Shown: positions 1 to 12,120, numbered from the stretch's first letter. The stretch: 64,000 nt of DNA from Drosophila miranda (GCF_003369915.1 NW_022881614.1:18454336-18518335), one strand, 5' to 3'. Numbers and translations are program-made. Notes: generated by a model from the letters alone, not told the origin.

Positions 1-368
1 GAGCCATCTCACAAAATGATGGAATGTTAGTTAAAAGTGAAAAAGTTTGTGAATGTAAGGAGAAATACTATTTAATGAATAATTTTAAAAGTGAAACTTT
101 TAACAATTACGCACAAATAAATTTAAAGAAGACCTGTTTCACCAATTTACTTAATGGCTTTAAAGCCAACTGCACTAAAAAAAGGGGAAAAAACAAAGAA
201 ATAGACATCATTCAGGATGGTGCCATATTAGTTTCAGGCAAAAATATCGTAGACAATACTACTTTGTTAGGATCGTATCTCCTTATATTCAACAACACAA
301 TTGTAATAAATAATATAACCCACATAAATGATAAGGGTAAAATTCTAAGATATATATCGCATCATAGA
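1..368 (+). mobile_element. Errantivirus env fragment, cut by window start
   Basis: Bases 1-368 match 8029-8396 of the complete element base for base as far as I compared them; the match stops abruptly at 368/8396. The fragment encodes the middle of the env-like frame and is open to 428 only because it runs into unrelated DNA. No LTR or polypurine tract follows, so the 3' part of this copy was lost or the sequence was rearranged. It is either a second truncated insertion or a partial duplication of the neighbouring element. Confidence 0.85.
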
Positions 369-1936
369 GCAGATTTGCAATTGTTTTTGAGAGTGGTGCA
401 AAGCACAGGAACGGAAACCCTAATTTAATCGTGTTAATTTATTCCAATTTAAAGAAATAGAGAAAACGAAAATATTCCCTAATAGAATTGCATTTGCATG
501 CTGTTCTGTGCGGGTCTGGTGTTACATTCCAGAGGTCAAGCTGTTATGCAAATGGAACAATAAAGCTAAATGGGAAAGTGTAAACAAAGTTAACTTGTTT
601 TTTTGCCCGCTTATCTGCGCAGTTGGTCTTTTGGGGGCTCGTCAGTCTATAAAGTGCAAATCTGAACGATATTCACATCTAAGATAAGGCTCCGATGATT
701 ACTCATCCATACGGTATTGTACTCTCTAAGCTACGAGTAATGCAATCCGAATCCCATCCAGTAACACGATCAGCCTACGTTACCACCAATATTAAACGGT
801 ATACTGTAAAAGCTTTATCGAGCCAAGCACCATTTATTCTTTGTTTATTCGTCTGCCAGCCATATGGTTTGCCATGCGATTACATGGGCGAGTATGTAAG
901 TCTGTTCAGGTGTCTGGTCTGCGATATAAATACACCAATAGTACGAGTCTGTGGCGGAATGAGCAATTAATCGACTCTTATCACAAGAATTGGCACTGCC
1001 TGGCACTTTTTTGCTGTTACTAATAGTACAATTTGTTTAGCGCATATTATTTTCGTTCCGTTGAAAAGCTCTGCTCTGTCTGCACGTGTCTTTAAAAACG
1101 GAGACGCAGGAGCGCGGCCAACCGGCGAAACGGAACGGCACCGACTAACATTTGATAGCTCCAAGCGATAAAAGGGGATACCGAAAATAAATGCGCACCC
1201 TGCTAGGAGGGGGTGTCCAGGAGGAGGGCCCCAGGATGGAGCCAGCAAAAACGAACTAAGAAAAAGGTGAAGTCATATAACCATTTATCCTAAAAGTATG
1301 CTTCATAATTGATCCCAGATTTGAAATGGAAATAGTTAATAATTTTCACATATATTTTAGTGCCTCGTCTTGTGTCTCTGCGGTGAAGTCATTGCTCTAG
1401 AACTTTTGGTGATCCGGTTTGGTAGATTTGGTTTCCCGCATGTGACAAATTCAAATAAATCCGACACATGACGCCATAAATGACGAAAGCACAACCAAAG
1501 AGACTGAGAAGGGAACGTCCAAAACGGTCGTTGAGCGTCCAAAGTACCCTAGGAAATCAAACAGACTTTAGCAATATTCGATAACTCATCGATGCTTATC
1601 TACTCTACGTATTTACTTAATCTTCTCAAACTGACTAGAGCGATATTAAGTGCTGTGTCTGAAACTAATATACCCTCTTTCGCTCCCTCTTAAGCTTTCG
1701 CTGTGCATGATGACATCAGCAGCAGCTTTTGCTAAACTCTGACTCATAGAAGTGCCGAGAGAAACTAGTTACGAAAACTATCCTTGAAACACCGAAATCG
1801 TCATACACTCTTTCAATTCTAAAATTACTTTTTTATTTTTTAGGTGTACCATATATATGTACATATGTACTTATGCTATACATAATCATGGAGGAAATGA
1901 TTTTATTAATCAACCTACTGCAGCACAAGGCATGCA
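369..1936. other. Intergenic DNA upstream of CG10527, no gene recognised
   Basis: I find no convincing coding region here; the short open frames (for example 695-970) show no family motif. Several GATA-type words occur (TTATCT near 610, AGATAAGG near 682), and a TATAAAG word lies near 648, which could be remnants of a promoter. The last bases, TGCA at 1933-1936, are the left target duplication of the errantivirus that follows. Confidence 0.5.
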
Positions 1937-2416
1937 AGTTAACGTACCCAATTCTATTGAGCTCTTATACGAGTTGTAAACAATCTTTGGCTTTCCAAAA
2001 CGAAAACAATTTCAATCTTGGGCCTCCGCCTAATTGATTTCTAAGATGTACAATCTCAAGGGCTCCCGCCGCAATCCCAATCTTTGACACTCGCCTAAAT
2101 GGAAGACCAATGTTTGCCCACACCCGGCTTCTCATAAACAATCTCACTCCCGGCTTTCTGCAGATCCTGCACTTTAGGCATTTTACAGTTCTCTCTTTGG
2201 ATGACGAAATCCAATACTCGGGATGGCGAAATCAATTGAAATGTTTATAGAAAAACTATTCCCGAAAGGGATCAAGGATGCAAAGATCAGAAAGTTCAAG
2301 TGAGTCTTGATCCAGAAGCGACACCGCAAAGTCGAGCTAAAAATTAAGATCGCGCAAACCCTTTGCCCGGAATCCTTTGTGACCCTCTACTTAAATCTAT
2401 ATCAGTGAAGTTAGAA
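1937..2416 (+). repeat. 5' LTR of errantivirus, 3' end deleted
   Basis: It aligns with 8710-9189 of the 3' LTR with a single noticed mismatch (G versus C near 2194/8967). The match ends at GAAGTTAGAA; the final ~51 bases present in the 3' LTR (9190-9240) are absent and replaced by unrelated A-rich leader sequence. No TGGCGC-type primer-binding site follows. Confidence 0.85.
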
Positions 2417-2845
2417 AAAAACCGGAGCTTAGGGTGTGCAAAAATAAATACAATATACAATACAAATACAAATACAAATACAATACAAAATACAAATAAA
2501 TACAAAAGCTAATCAAGACAATTCAAAAATACAAAAAAACCAAAAAAAACCAAAGTTTTTAAACAAACCCAACCAAACCAAAACACAAAGAAAGTGAAAC
2601 TATCAGCTAAACCAAAGAAGGAAGACCCGCAGAAGACCCAGTTAAACAAAGAAATTTAAGAAGGAAGACCCGTTCGAAGACCTGTCAGCCAAATCAAGAA
2701 GGAAGACCCGTTCGAAGATCTGTCAGCCAAACTAAGAAGGACGACCCCTACCGGATAGTTCGTGAGCAAAAGTTGTATTAATAAATATATAAGTTCAATT
2801 AGGTTATATTAGATTATAAAAACAAACATATAAGAAAAATTTAAG
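2417..2845 (+). other. Errantivirus leader, A-rich with simple and tandem repeats
   Basis: Non-coding leader between the LTR and gag. It contains an ATACAA/ACAAAT-type low-complexity run (about 2445-2530) and a 38-bp tandem repeat (2658-2745). No tRNA-complementary primer-binding site is visible. Confidence 0.7.
2658..2745 (+). repeat. 38-bp tandem repeat in errantivirus leader
   Basis: Units beginning AAGAAGGAAGACCCGTTCGA start at 2658 and 2696, exactly 38 bp apart, followed by a partial unit at 2734. A more diverged partial unit lies at about 2616. Confidence 0.85.
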
Positions 2846-2881
2846 GTGGATCAACTAACTTTAGATTTTGAAAAACTAAAA

Positions 2882-4084
2882 ATGATTAACTCACAAACAA
2901 GGACCGATCTCACTGCAGATCTGGTCAAACAATTGATAGCACTTCAAATTTCACAAGTACAGGAGCAAATTGTAAATTTAAAACAACAAATAGAAACTAA
3001 ATCCGATCAGGTATCAGATTATCAGGCAGAAACAATAGACGAGACAATAAAAGATGACACCACATTAAAGGTAATAGAATCCCTACCAATTTTCAATGGT
3101 GGATTAAACCAATACGTAGGATGGAGGGAAGCTGCAGAAACTGCAGTGAAGTTATATAAGAAAGGAAGTAAGCAATATTATATTGCCTTAACAATTTTGA
3201 GAAACAAAATAACAGGACCAGCACATGACGCACTGACCAACCACGGGACAGTTTTAAATTTTGATGCCATACTTTCACGACTTGACTTTGTTTACAGTGA
3301 CAAGAGACCAATTTACATAATAGAACAGGAGTTAAGCGTTCTCCGACAAGGGAACCTTTCAATAATAGATTTCTATAACGAGGTTAACAAGAAAATGACC
3401 TTGTTAATAAATAAGACAATAATGACTCACGGAAAGGACAGTGAAATCACGAAAGAATCAAATAAGAAAATTAGAGACAATGCCTTACGCATTTTTGTCA
3501 CTGGCCTAAACGGCGGCATTGCTGAAATCCTATTTTCATTGAATCCCCCAGATTTACCGAATGCCTTGGCAAAGGTACAGGAATTGCAATCAAATAACAT
3601 TCGGGCCCAATTTGCCTCCCAATTCAGTGGCCCCAGAAATTCAGGGAATAATAACTACAATACATTAAGATTCAACCAACGACAACCAAGGACTAATAGT
3701 TCACCATTCGACCAAAAAAAGGATCTTCAGAGGAATAACATGTCATGGGGACAACCCTATTTCTTGGGTAATAGACAACAAAATCAGGCCCCAGAACCAA
3801 TGGATGTAGACGAATCGATACAAATCAAGAACCGACAGAACAGCAATCAATTCAGGGGAAATAATAGAAATTATCGGGAGAATACTAACGGTTATTATAG
3901 GAGAAATAATAACAATTATAACCAAGCTCAGCATTTTAGGGCAAACGTAGTACCGAATAATCAGTCTAACGAAAATCAGGCGCAGAAACGAAAGCCAAAC
4001 GAAATGTCGGAACAACCGGCTAATAAAGCAATGCGGATAAATAACATTGAGGAGGACCATTTTTTAGATCAGCCCACGAAGTAG
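2882..4084 (+). CDS. gag: Errantivirus gag-like protein
   Basis: Open frame for the structural Gag protein, which would assemble virus-like particles in the cytoplasm. The frame is open from 2846, where the codon is GTG in a position where an ATG would be expected; the first in-frame ATG is at 2882, so translation from there gives about 400 residues. The C-terminal third is rich in Asn, Gln and Arg, with no obvious CCHC zinc knuckle, as in other errantiviral Gags. The frame ends just before the protease frame, which overlaps in a different phase, as expected for frameshifted Gag-Pol expression. Apart from the start codon it looks undamaged. Confidence 0.8.
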   Translation: MINSQTRTDLTADLVKQLIALQISQVQEQIVNLKQQIETKSDQVSDYQAETIDETIKDDTTLKVIESLPIFNGGLNQYVGWREAAETAVKLYKKGSKQYYIALTILRNKITGPAHDALTNHGTVLNFDAILSRLDFVYSDKRPIYIIEQELSVLRQGNLSIIDFYNEVNKKMTLLINKTIMTHGKDSEITKESNKKIRDNALRIFVTGLNGGIAEILFSLNPPDLPNALAKVQELQSNNIRAQFASQFSGPRNSGNNNYNTLRFNQRQPRTNSSPFDQKKDLQRNNMSWGQPYFLGNRQQNQAPEPMDVDESIQIKNRQNSNQFRGNNRNYRENTNGYYRRNNNNYNQAQHFRANVVPNNQSNENQAQKRKPNEMSEQPANKAMRINNIEEDHFLDQPTK

Positions 4085-4092
4085 GTCTGCCC

Positions 4093-7000
4093 TACTTAAA
4101 AAGAGTGGATAAAAAAATAAACAGAGAATTAAAAGTTTTGATAGATACGGGAGCAACTTCCTGTTATATAAAAAAGGGAATTTACGAAAATAAAAAAGAA
4201 TTATCAATTTATAAGAAAGTTGCTACAGTGAATGGGTTTTCAATAATTAAATATTTCCATAATATAACTATTTTCAACACAAAACAAGTGTTTTATGAAA
4301 TAGATGGAATGGAGGCAGATTTACTAATAGGATTTAACCTATTAAAAGAAAATCGGAGCTGTTATTGATACAGGAAAGGGGACTTTAAGTTATAAAGACA
4401 ATGAGGAGAAACTAATATATGACGAGGTCCTTTCTTTAAACAAATTAACCTTTATAGAAGGAAAAACCATCCTTCCGTTGAAGAAATATATATAATAAAA
4501 AAATATTTTGAAGAAGAATAAGAAATGAAAAGTGATTCAGTAAAGGTAGAAGGAAGTTTATATAGCTTGGGATCAAAAAATCCTGAGCACGCCGACGAAG
4601 AATTATCCGTCAATAGTTTGGGATTCAAATATCCTGAACCCGCCGTCGTTGAATTATCCGACATCCAAAGTTTTAATAGTTTGGGATTAAAATATCCTGA
4701 GCACGCCGTCGTAGAATTATCCGACACTAAAAGTTCGAATAGTTTGGGATTAAAGAATCCTGAACACGCCGTCGTTGAATTATCCGACAATGAACAATTT
4801 AAAAGTTTGGGATGCAAAAATCCTGAACGCGCCGTCGTAGAAATATCCGACATTCAAAATTATGCAAATTCTGAATTGAAAAAAATGAAATTGTATAACA
4901 CAATAACCTACAAAGAGGACAATTTAGAAAATCTCAGAGAGAAAATGGTCTCTATCATCGAAGAAGACCATGCCAATATAAATTTACAGTTACCGTTCAG
5001 AACGGATATAAAAGGAGAGATTAACACTGAACATGATAGACCGGTATATGGCAAGCAGTATCCATACGCTTATTCGGTTAACGATTTCGTTAATAACGAA
5101 AAAGGTAAAATGTTAGATGAAGGTATAATCAGACCTAGTAAAAGCCCATATAATTCACCGGTAATAGTAGTACCAAAGAAGGGAGTAAATGAGGACGGAA
5201 CTCCTAAACATAGATTAGTAATAGACTTTAAGAAACTTAATGAAAACACCATACCGGATAGATACCCTAAGCAAGATCCTTCAGTAATCCTTGCCAATTT
5301 AGGTAAGGCAAAGTATTTCTCGGCCATTGATTTAGAGTCAGGTTTCTATCATATTTTAATGAGGGAATCAGATATTGAAAAAACATCTTTTTCCATAAAT
5401 AACGGCAAATATGAATTTCTAAGAATGCCTATGGGATTGACGAACGCTCCCAGAATTTTCCAAAGGGCAATGGACGATATACTTAGAGAACAAGTTGGGA
5501 AAACTTGTCACGTCTATATGGACGATATAATAATATTTTCAAAAACTATAGAACAACATTATAAAGATCTAATTCATATAATACAGATATTGCAAAACGC
5601 TAACATGAAAATTTCCCTAGAAAAGTCTAAATTCTTTCAATTGGAAACCAAGTTTCTGGGATACATTGTTTCCCAAAATATCATTAAAACAGATCCAGAC
5701 AAAATCTCCACAATACAAAACTATCCAATTCCTAAAAATATCAGAGAGCTACGTAGCTTCTTAGGACTAACAGGGTATTACAGAAAATTTGTCCGAAATT
5801 ATGCTACAATTGCCAAACCATTAACAAAATATCTGAGTGGAGTAAATGGGAAAGTTTCACGAAGGGCATCCAAGCAAACATTAATACAGCTGGATGAACC
5901 AGCAATGGGAGCATTTAATAATTTAAAGGACAGTTTAATAGCACATATTGAATTAGTACAACCAGATTACAATAAAAAATTCACATTAACCACAGATGCA
6001 TCGGACATAGCAATAGGTGCAGTTTTGTCGCAAGATGGGAATCCCATAACATTTATTTCTAAAACTTTAAGTAAAACCGAGCAATTATATGCTACTAATA
6101 AAAAGGAATTATTAGCTATTGTATGGGCATTAAAATATTTGCGAAATTATTTATACGGAGTGAGTGGAATTGAAATACATACAGATCACCAACCTTTGTC
6201 CTTTGCAATGTCGCAAAAAAATCCAAATGTTGAAATGAAACGTTGGTATTACTTCATAGAAAGTTTCACACCAAAAATCATTTATAAGCCAGGCTCAACT
6301 AACGTAGTAGCGGACGCTTTATCTCGGATTAAAATAAATCATATGACAGATAGTGATGTCAACCAGACAGAATCAGAATCAGACATAAATACTCAGCATT
6401 CAGCAGAGAGTAGTTTTGAAAACGTCATTCAAGAGACTAGCAAGCCTCTAAACCAATTTAAACAGCAGCTACTATTAGCGCAAGGGAGATTCACAGTTCA
6501 TGAGTTAGTAAGAGTTTATGAAAATACCCGACATATTATTGAATTTGATACGGTAGAAAATCTGCTAATCATTTTAAAAGAATTTATTCAGCCTCACTTA
6601 ACCACAGGAATACACTGCACTTTAGAAGATTTATACCTTATCCAAAATAAGCTAAAGGAAAACTTCATAAATAAATTTCTCTTCACGAGAAAGTTCCTCC
6701 AAGATGTAGTAAATTCAGAAGATAAAGCTATAATTAAAGAAAAAACACATTGCAGAGCCCATAGAGGACTAGACGAAAATTACAAAATAAATAACTAAGC
6801 TGTATTATTGGCCAAACCTGCACAAAAAATTAAAAGAATATATAAAAAATTGTGAGATCTGTAACAAAAACAAATATCGCAGACACCCTGTAAAAATTCC
6901 AATTGGGGAAGCTCCCATTCCAGCAAAAGAAGGAGATCAATTACACTTAGACATATACTATGCCCAAAACCTAACATTCATAACTTGTATAGATTCTTAT

Positions 7001-7611
7001 TCCAAATACTTGGTGGTCAAGGAAATTCAAAGTAAATTAAACATTGAAAATAAGGTAATGGAAATTTTGCAACACTTTCCGTTAGCAACATCTTTAATGA
7101 CTGACAACGAACCAAGCTTTACTTCAGCACAATTTAGATCATTCATACAAAGAAGTAACTTAACTATTTATTATGCTGATCCCAGACACAGCACCTCAAA
7201 TGGTCAGGTAGAAAGGGTACATTCCACACTAACAGAAATAGCGCGGTGCATCAAGGATGAACTAAATCTAACAGATTATTCAGAAATAATAATAAGGGCG
7301 GCACTGAAATATAACCTGACGATACATTCAACGACCAATCAAATGCCATATGACATATTGTATAACAAAATAGAACACAAGCATAATCCAATATTACTTA
7401 AGGAAGCTCAGACCAAAATGCTTAAGCTACATAACAAAGATAGAAGAGAAAAAGATTATAAAATAGGATATATAGTTTATGAAAAGAAATTCGGGGAAAG
7501 AAATAAACTTCAATCCCGATACAAAAAGCAGGTAGTTAAGGAAAATCGACCGAATAAAATTATAATCAACAATAGAAACAGAATTATACATAAAGATAAC
7601 ATCAAATATTA
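4093..7611 (+). pseudogene. pol: Errantivirus pol (protease, RT, RNase H, integrase), frameshifted
   Basis: Domains in order: aspartic protease with a DTGA motif (Asp codon 4144-4146); a tandem-repeat linker (4564-4866); reverse transcriptase with YMDD at 5515-5526; RNase H around 5940-6330 with a TDAS motif; integrase with an HRG zinc-region motif near 6755 and catalytic acidic codons at 6950, 7103 and 7211. The frame breaks at about 4355-4368 (protease to next frame), again before 4525, and at about 6785-6795 inside the integrase zinc region, where the reading continues one frame over. Each break is visible as a sudden change of the frame carrying family motifs. No functional polyprotein could be made without frame changes. 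Confidence 0.85.
4564..4866 (+). repeat. 63-bp (21-codon) tandem repeat within pol
   Basis: Five consecutive units start at 4564 (a 51-bp short unit), 4615, 4678, 4741 and 4804. Each full unit is 63 bp and encodes a 21-residue module with the core NPEHAVVELSD. Because the period is a multiple of three the reading frame is kept, and the opposite strand is open as well. The repeat lies between protease and reverse transcriptase. Confidence 0.9.
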
Positions 7612-7631
7612 AATATTTTCATGACGACTTT

Positions 7632-8699
7632 TTGAAAATACAAAATAAAGTAAATGAATTAACTGAAAATAATAATAAACAATTTGTAATAAATTCCAAA
7701 TTTTTCAAAGAAATTGAATTGCTATCAAATTCATTAAAAAATGTCATCTTCAATGAAGAAACGATACTGAGAAAGCATCGTTTAAAATTAATAACTTTTG
7801 ACCTACTAAATTTAGTTGATACCATAACCCTCTTAAAAGTAAACATTTTCAATACAAAAATTTTAAATAAAAACGAAATAGAGGACATTTATAAGCATGA
7901 AAAACATCCTGTTGAACTGTCTGATCTGCTGGACATTGCAACGGTTAAAATAATTCGAAATGCTGATTTAATAATCATTTACATAAAATATCCTCAAATT
8001 AAAGATATTTGCAAGTTTTACCATGCAAGAGCCATCTCACAAAATGATGGAATGTTAGTTAAAAGTGAAAAAGTTTGTGAATGTAAGGAGAAATACTATT
8101 TAATGAATAATTTTAAAAGTGAAACTTTTAACAATTACGCACAAATAAATTTAAAGAAGACCTGTTTCACCAATTTACTTAATGGCTTTAAAGCCAACTG
8201 CACTAAAAAAAGGGGAAAAAACAAAGAAATAGACATCATTCAGGATGGTGCCATATTAGTTTCAGGCAAAAATATCGTAGACAATACTACTTTGTTAGGA
8301 TCGTATCTCCTTATATTCAACAACACAATTGTAATAAATAATATAACCCACATAAATGATAAGGGTAAAATTCTAAGATATATATCGCATCATAGATATA
8401 GCGATTTTGAATTAGAGAACAATATACAATCGAATGATAAGCAATTTTCTTTTGATAATGTTAATATTTTAAATCACCTTATAACATTAGGTAATACGGC
8501 CTTACCATTAATAACATTATTCTTAATCATTTTGATATTGATAATGTTATTTTACTTCGGCTATAAATTAACCAAATTTGTACTTATTAAATCAATAAGA
8601 ATACCGTCAGAAGAAATAGTGGAAAGCAACATTCAAATACTGTCAGAAGAAATTAGAGCTCTATCAGAACTTCAAAATGTATCGGGACGAAACATTTAA
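7632..8699 (+). pseudogene. env: Errantivirus env-like frame, 5' part missing
   Basis: A 355-codon open frame after integrase, in the place of the env gene of errantiviruses. It has a hydrophobic membrane segment near residues 290-315, followed by a short basic tail, as in the transmembrane part of insect retroviral envelope proteins. The frame starts without an ATG (TTG at 7632) and has no signal peptide, and it is shorter than usual for the family. I therefore read it as an N-terminally truncated env, although a spliced leader could supply a start. Cysteines are clustered around residues 135-190. The stop is nine bases before the polypurine tract. Confidence 0.7.
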
Positions 8700-8700
8700 G

Positions 8701-8709
8701 AATGGGGGG
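8701..8709 (+). other. Polypurine tract of errantivirus
   Basis: AATGGGGGG lies immediately before the 3' LTR start AGTTAACG (8710), the expected position and composition for plus-strand priming. Confidence 0.75.
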
Positions 8710-9240
8710 AGTTAACGTACCCAATTCTATTGAGCTCTTATACGAGTTGTAAACAATCTTTGGCTTTCCAAAACGAAAACAATTTCAATCTTGGGCCTCC
8801 GCCTAATTGATTTCTAAGATGTACAATCTCAAGGGCTCCCGCCGCAATCCCAATCTTTGACACTCGCCTAAATGGAAGACCAATGTTTGCCCACACCCGG
8901 CTTCTCATAAACAATCTCACTCCCGGCTTTCTGCAGATCCTGCACTTTAGGCATTTTACAGTTCTCTCTTTGCATGACGAAATCCAATACTCGGGATGGC
9001 GAAATCAATTGAAATGTTTATAGAAAAACTATTCCCGAAAGGGATCAAGGATGCAAAGATCAGAAAGTTCAAGTGAGTCTTGATCCAGAAGCGACACCGC
9101 AAAGTCGAGCTAAAAATTAAGATCGCGCAAACCCTTTGCCCGGAATCCTTTGTGACCCTCTACTTAAATCTATATCAGTGAAGTTAGAAGTAAAATAAAA
9201 ACTTTTTAAAAACACAATCCGCTACCGCAGTTATTTAATT
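8710..9240 (+). repeat. 3' LTR of errantivirus
   Basis: It begins AGTTAACG and ends TTATTTAATT, followed by the right target duplication TGCA at 9241-9244. Bases 8710-9189 repeat the 5' LTR; 9190-9240 has no counterpart in the 5' LTR. Confidence 0.8.
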
Positions 9241-9488
9241 TGCATATGCATGCAGAAATCAAAAATAGTTACCGGCAGGTACAGTCGTCTACTTTCTGGT
9301 AACCAGACACAATGATCGCACACCACAACACAATGCCAGAGCGAAAGCTGTTGGAGCTTTTAGTCTGTTTTCGCACTGATGCCGCTCTCTCACCCATTTG
9401 GGTTGTGTGGGGCTTACTTCGCCGACGATGACGGCAGTTCCAATCTCAATCTCAATAAGCGAACAACGTAAAGTGAAAAACAGCAATC
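9241..9488 (+). promoter_or_regulatory. Residual 5' flank and leader of CG10527
   Basis: Host DNA between the retrotransposon and the CG10527 start codon. The errantivirus insertion leaves only about 250 bp of native upstream DNA next to the gene; everything further upstream is now displaced by 7.3 kb. I see no clear TATA box. Confidence 0.45.
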
Positions 9489-10362
9489 ATGTCCATTGGT
9501 GAGTACCTTGGAGTGAGTGTGGGTGGAGTGCATAGAGCTATTGGATAATGGAATATTATTAATTGGGTAAGCGTTGACACAAAGAGACACAGCGGCAAGA
9601 GGAATACAGAGAAACTTTTGGCCCAACGCCCAAAGCAGAAGCAGAATCAGAAGCAAAAGAACTGTGTCAGTATTCTCCTAGAATCGAAAACATCTGAAGT
9701 AAACGAAACATATAAATCATCTGGTGGCGAAGATTTCTGATTATTATGTTATTTTTTATAGTGTCAATTGATTTATACCAAAGACTATACAATACCAAGA
9801 TGTTGCATGAGCGACCAAAAAGCTGTTCTTTGGCGGGTCCTAACATTCGGACCCAAAATGCACGAGGGAGCGCGCGGGGTTTCAATTACCTTTTCGCCTG
9901 TACTTCGTCTCTACCGCGACCCCGCTGCCCGACGGTTTCGTCTGTTCGGCAATGCCTTCACCAGCAACGAAATAATTCTGGACTCTCGAGCCTCAGCACT
10001 GTCGAAGCGGTGGTCGCGGATCGCCGATGTCTTTGGAGCGGCACAGTGGGACCTTTGGCCGTCTCAGCTTGCTAAATTAGTTAGTGAATATGAGTTCAAT
10101 AAATATTTGCACACTGAAAAAATGTTAAACTTTGAGTGCTTATATCTCCTAAACTAAAACTATCTTGAAAATTCGATTGGAAAATTCTCTATTAGATGCG
10201 TACATTAAATTTATCTAAAGCACTCTTACAATTTTTTGACTATTTCGGCTGAGTCCCCACTGTGCCGCGCCAAAGACATCAGCGACCACGCTGCCCTACG
10301 GTTTCGGCACGCAGACACTGACATGCTTTCAGTGCGCTTGTGTGTGAAGCTAAAAGCCGTAT

Positions 10363-12042
10363 ATGCTGCGGGCGAAACCGGATGAGATGGCAATAAGAAG
10401 AGAGCTTCGCTATAATGAAAACCTTGATATTATTGACGGATTTGAGCACAACGGATTTGAAAGAACGTCACGAATTGCCAAGCAAGTGTGTGTGTTTATG
10501 TTCAAATCTATTTTTTCAAAAACTAGTTCGCTATTAAACTACTTTGCTTCGGAAAATGGATTGACCTCTGATCATCTTTGCGAAATCGTTAAAAGAAACA
10601 TTAGCATCCTTCACAGCTTTGGTTTGTGATCAAGGTTCCACAAATAGAAAATGTTTCAATAATTTTGGTGCAACCTTAGAAAACCCGTTTTTTGAATATA
10701 AAAATCATAAAGTTTTTTGTATGTACGATTTTCCTCATCTCATTAAATCCTTAAGAAATGGGCTGCTTACTTGTGATCTCTCTTCTCCTGATGGCATTGT
10801 TAGTTTTAAAGTTGTTCAAGAGCTGTGGGAGATGGAGGAGCACGCTGGAACTAAAATGTGCCCTAAATTATCTAGGCATATACCCAAATTCGTTCGAAAA
10901 AATGCGTGTTAAGTTTCAGCAGATCTGTTCAAGCTGCTATTAAAACGGTTTGCGAAACTGTTGGATTTAAAAACAGCACATATCAAGTTGCCTTATCCAC
11001 AGCTGAATTTATAAATAAAATAGACCAGATATTTGACTGCATGAATAGTGGTTCATTATATGCGGATAATGTGTACAGATCTGCGATACAGCTTAACAAT
11101 GTACCCCACAAATTCATTCAATTTTTGTTAAGCTATATTAAATACGTAAATTTTGTGGATTCGAAGAAACGTGTTTATTTTCCTGACGGCATACAGATTA
11201 CATTAAAATCCCTTCTTTTACGAATTACTGAGCTTTTAACGAATTTAGATAAGTTTTTTATTATGACAAAAACGCTCAACCAGGACAAACTGGAAAACAC
11301 ATTTGCAGTAGTGAGGCAAAAGGGTGGCAATAATACCAATCCCTCTGTAGCGGAAATTATTAATATTTTCGCAAGAATTTTAAATATAAAAATAGTTCGT
11401 TCGTCCGACTTTGGGAATTGTGAAGCTGATTTTGAAGAAGGAACCGCTGTCCAAGCGTGCATTGAGGGTGTTTTTGACGAGTCAAATAATTTGAAAGTTG
11501 AGCATCCTAATGATCATGATGAGTTGCTTTCAAAGCTCGATTTTGATGGTAGTGGTTTTGAAAATTATTTCGAGAAGGACTCCTTTAAAACCGCAAAAGA
11601 AATAAACATCGAAGTAGCATCTATGAGATATTTTGTGGGCTATGTGGCTTTTAAGACCATTCCAAGGCTTAACTGCGAAACTTGCTCCAATTGTATGAGA
11701 AAGGAGGATGAAATTATTACTGTGCCTAGTAAACTGTTCATTTTTTACAAAAATTATCAGAAATTGACAGATTTTGGTAGCCTTATTGCTACTTCCGATT
11801 GCCTCATGGAAGTAAGCAAGAAGCACATTTTAATTTTTTGTAAGTTTTTTGAAATTGGTCCTCAAAAAGTTGGCATTAAAAATCTAATTTTAAAAGCATG
11901 TCAAGATGAGACTCCTCTTTGGTTTACAGGAGAATGTCGTGAGCATAAATTGGCTCTATTAGATTTTTTAATATTAGTTCTTCTTAGGAAACATTCTTTG
12001 TGGGCTATACGAGGAGGAAAAAAAATGCGTCAAAAAAGCTAA
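10363..12042 (+). pseudogene. P-element-superfamily transposase, broken frames
   Basis: Three overlapping frames (10363-10629, 10619-10912, 10906-12042) together encode the RNase-H-like core of a P/THAP9-type transposase, which would cut and join element ends. Visible family marks are CDQGSTN (first catalytic Asp, near 10625), YDFPHLIKS (second Asp, near 10727) and LNQDKLENTFAVVRQKGGNN (catalytic Glu, near 11290) within the insertion-domain arrangement. The N-terminal THAP DNA-binding domain is not visible. At least two frameshifts, at about 10620 and about 10910, destroy the protein. After 12042 the sequence runs into A-rich DNA and a DINE-1. Confidence 0.85.
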
Positions 12043-12120
12043 AAATTATGGCTCAATAAATAATACAACCAACGGCTTTTTGAACCAAAAAACCAAAACA
12101 GAACACCAAGATAAACCAAA

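Larger units (their letters stand above)
1937..9240 (+). mobile_element. Errantivirus (gypsy/17.6/297-type LTR retrotransposon)
   Basis: About 7.3 kb with LTRs, gag, pol and env-like frames in the order typical of insect errantiviruses. Both LTRs begin AGTTAACG; the 3' LTR ends TTATTTAATT. TGCA occurs immediately before the 5' LTR (1933-1936) and immediately after the 3' LTR (9241-9244), fitting a 4-bp target duplication. The two LTRs differ at only one base that I noticed over about 480 bp, so insertion is recent. It lies about 250 bp upstream of the CG10527 start codon. It is defective: the 5' LTR end and primer-binding site are missing, gag lacks an ATG at its expected start, pol has at least three frame breaks and env lacks its 5' part. 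Confidence 0.9.

Noticed and set aside
695-970. 91-codon frame upstream of the errantivirus
   Set aside because: No motif, no splice context; composition like random AT-rich DNA.
4452-4853. Antisense frame with repeated SDNSTTACSG modules
   Set aside because: It arises because the 63-bp repeat on the other strand is a multiple of three; pol is the real frame.
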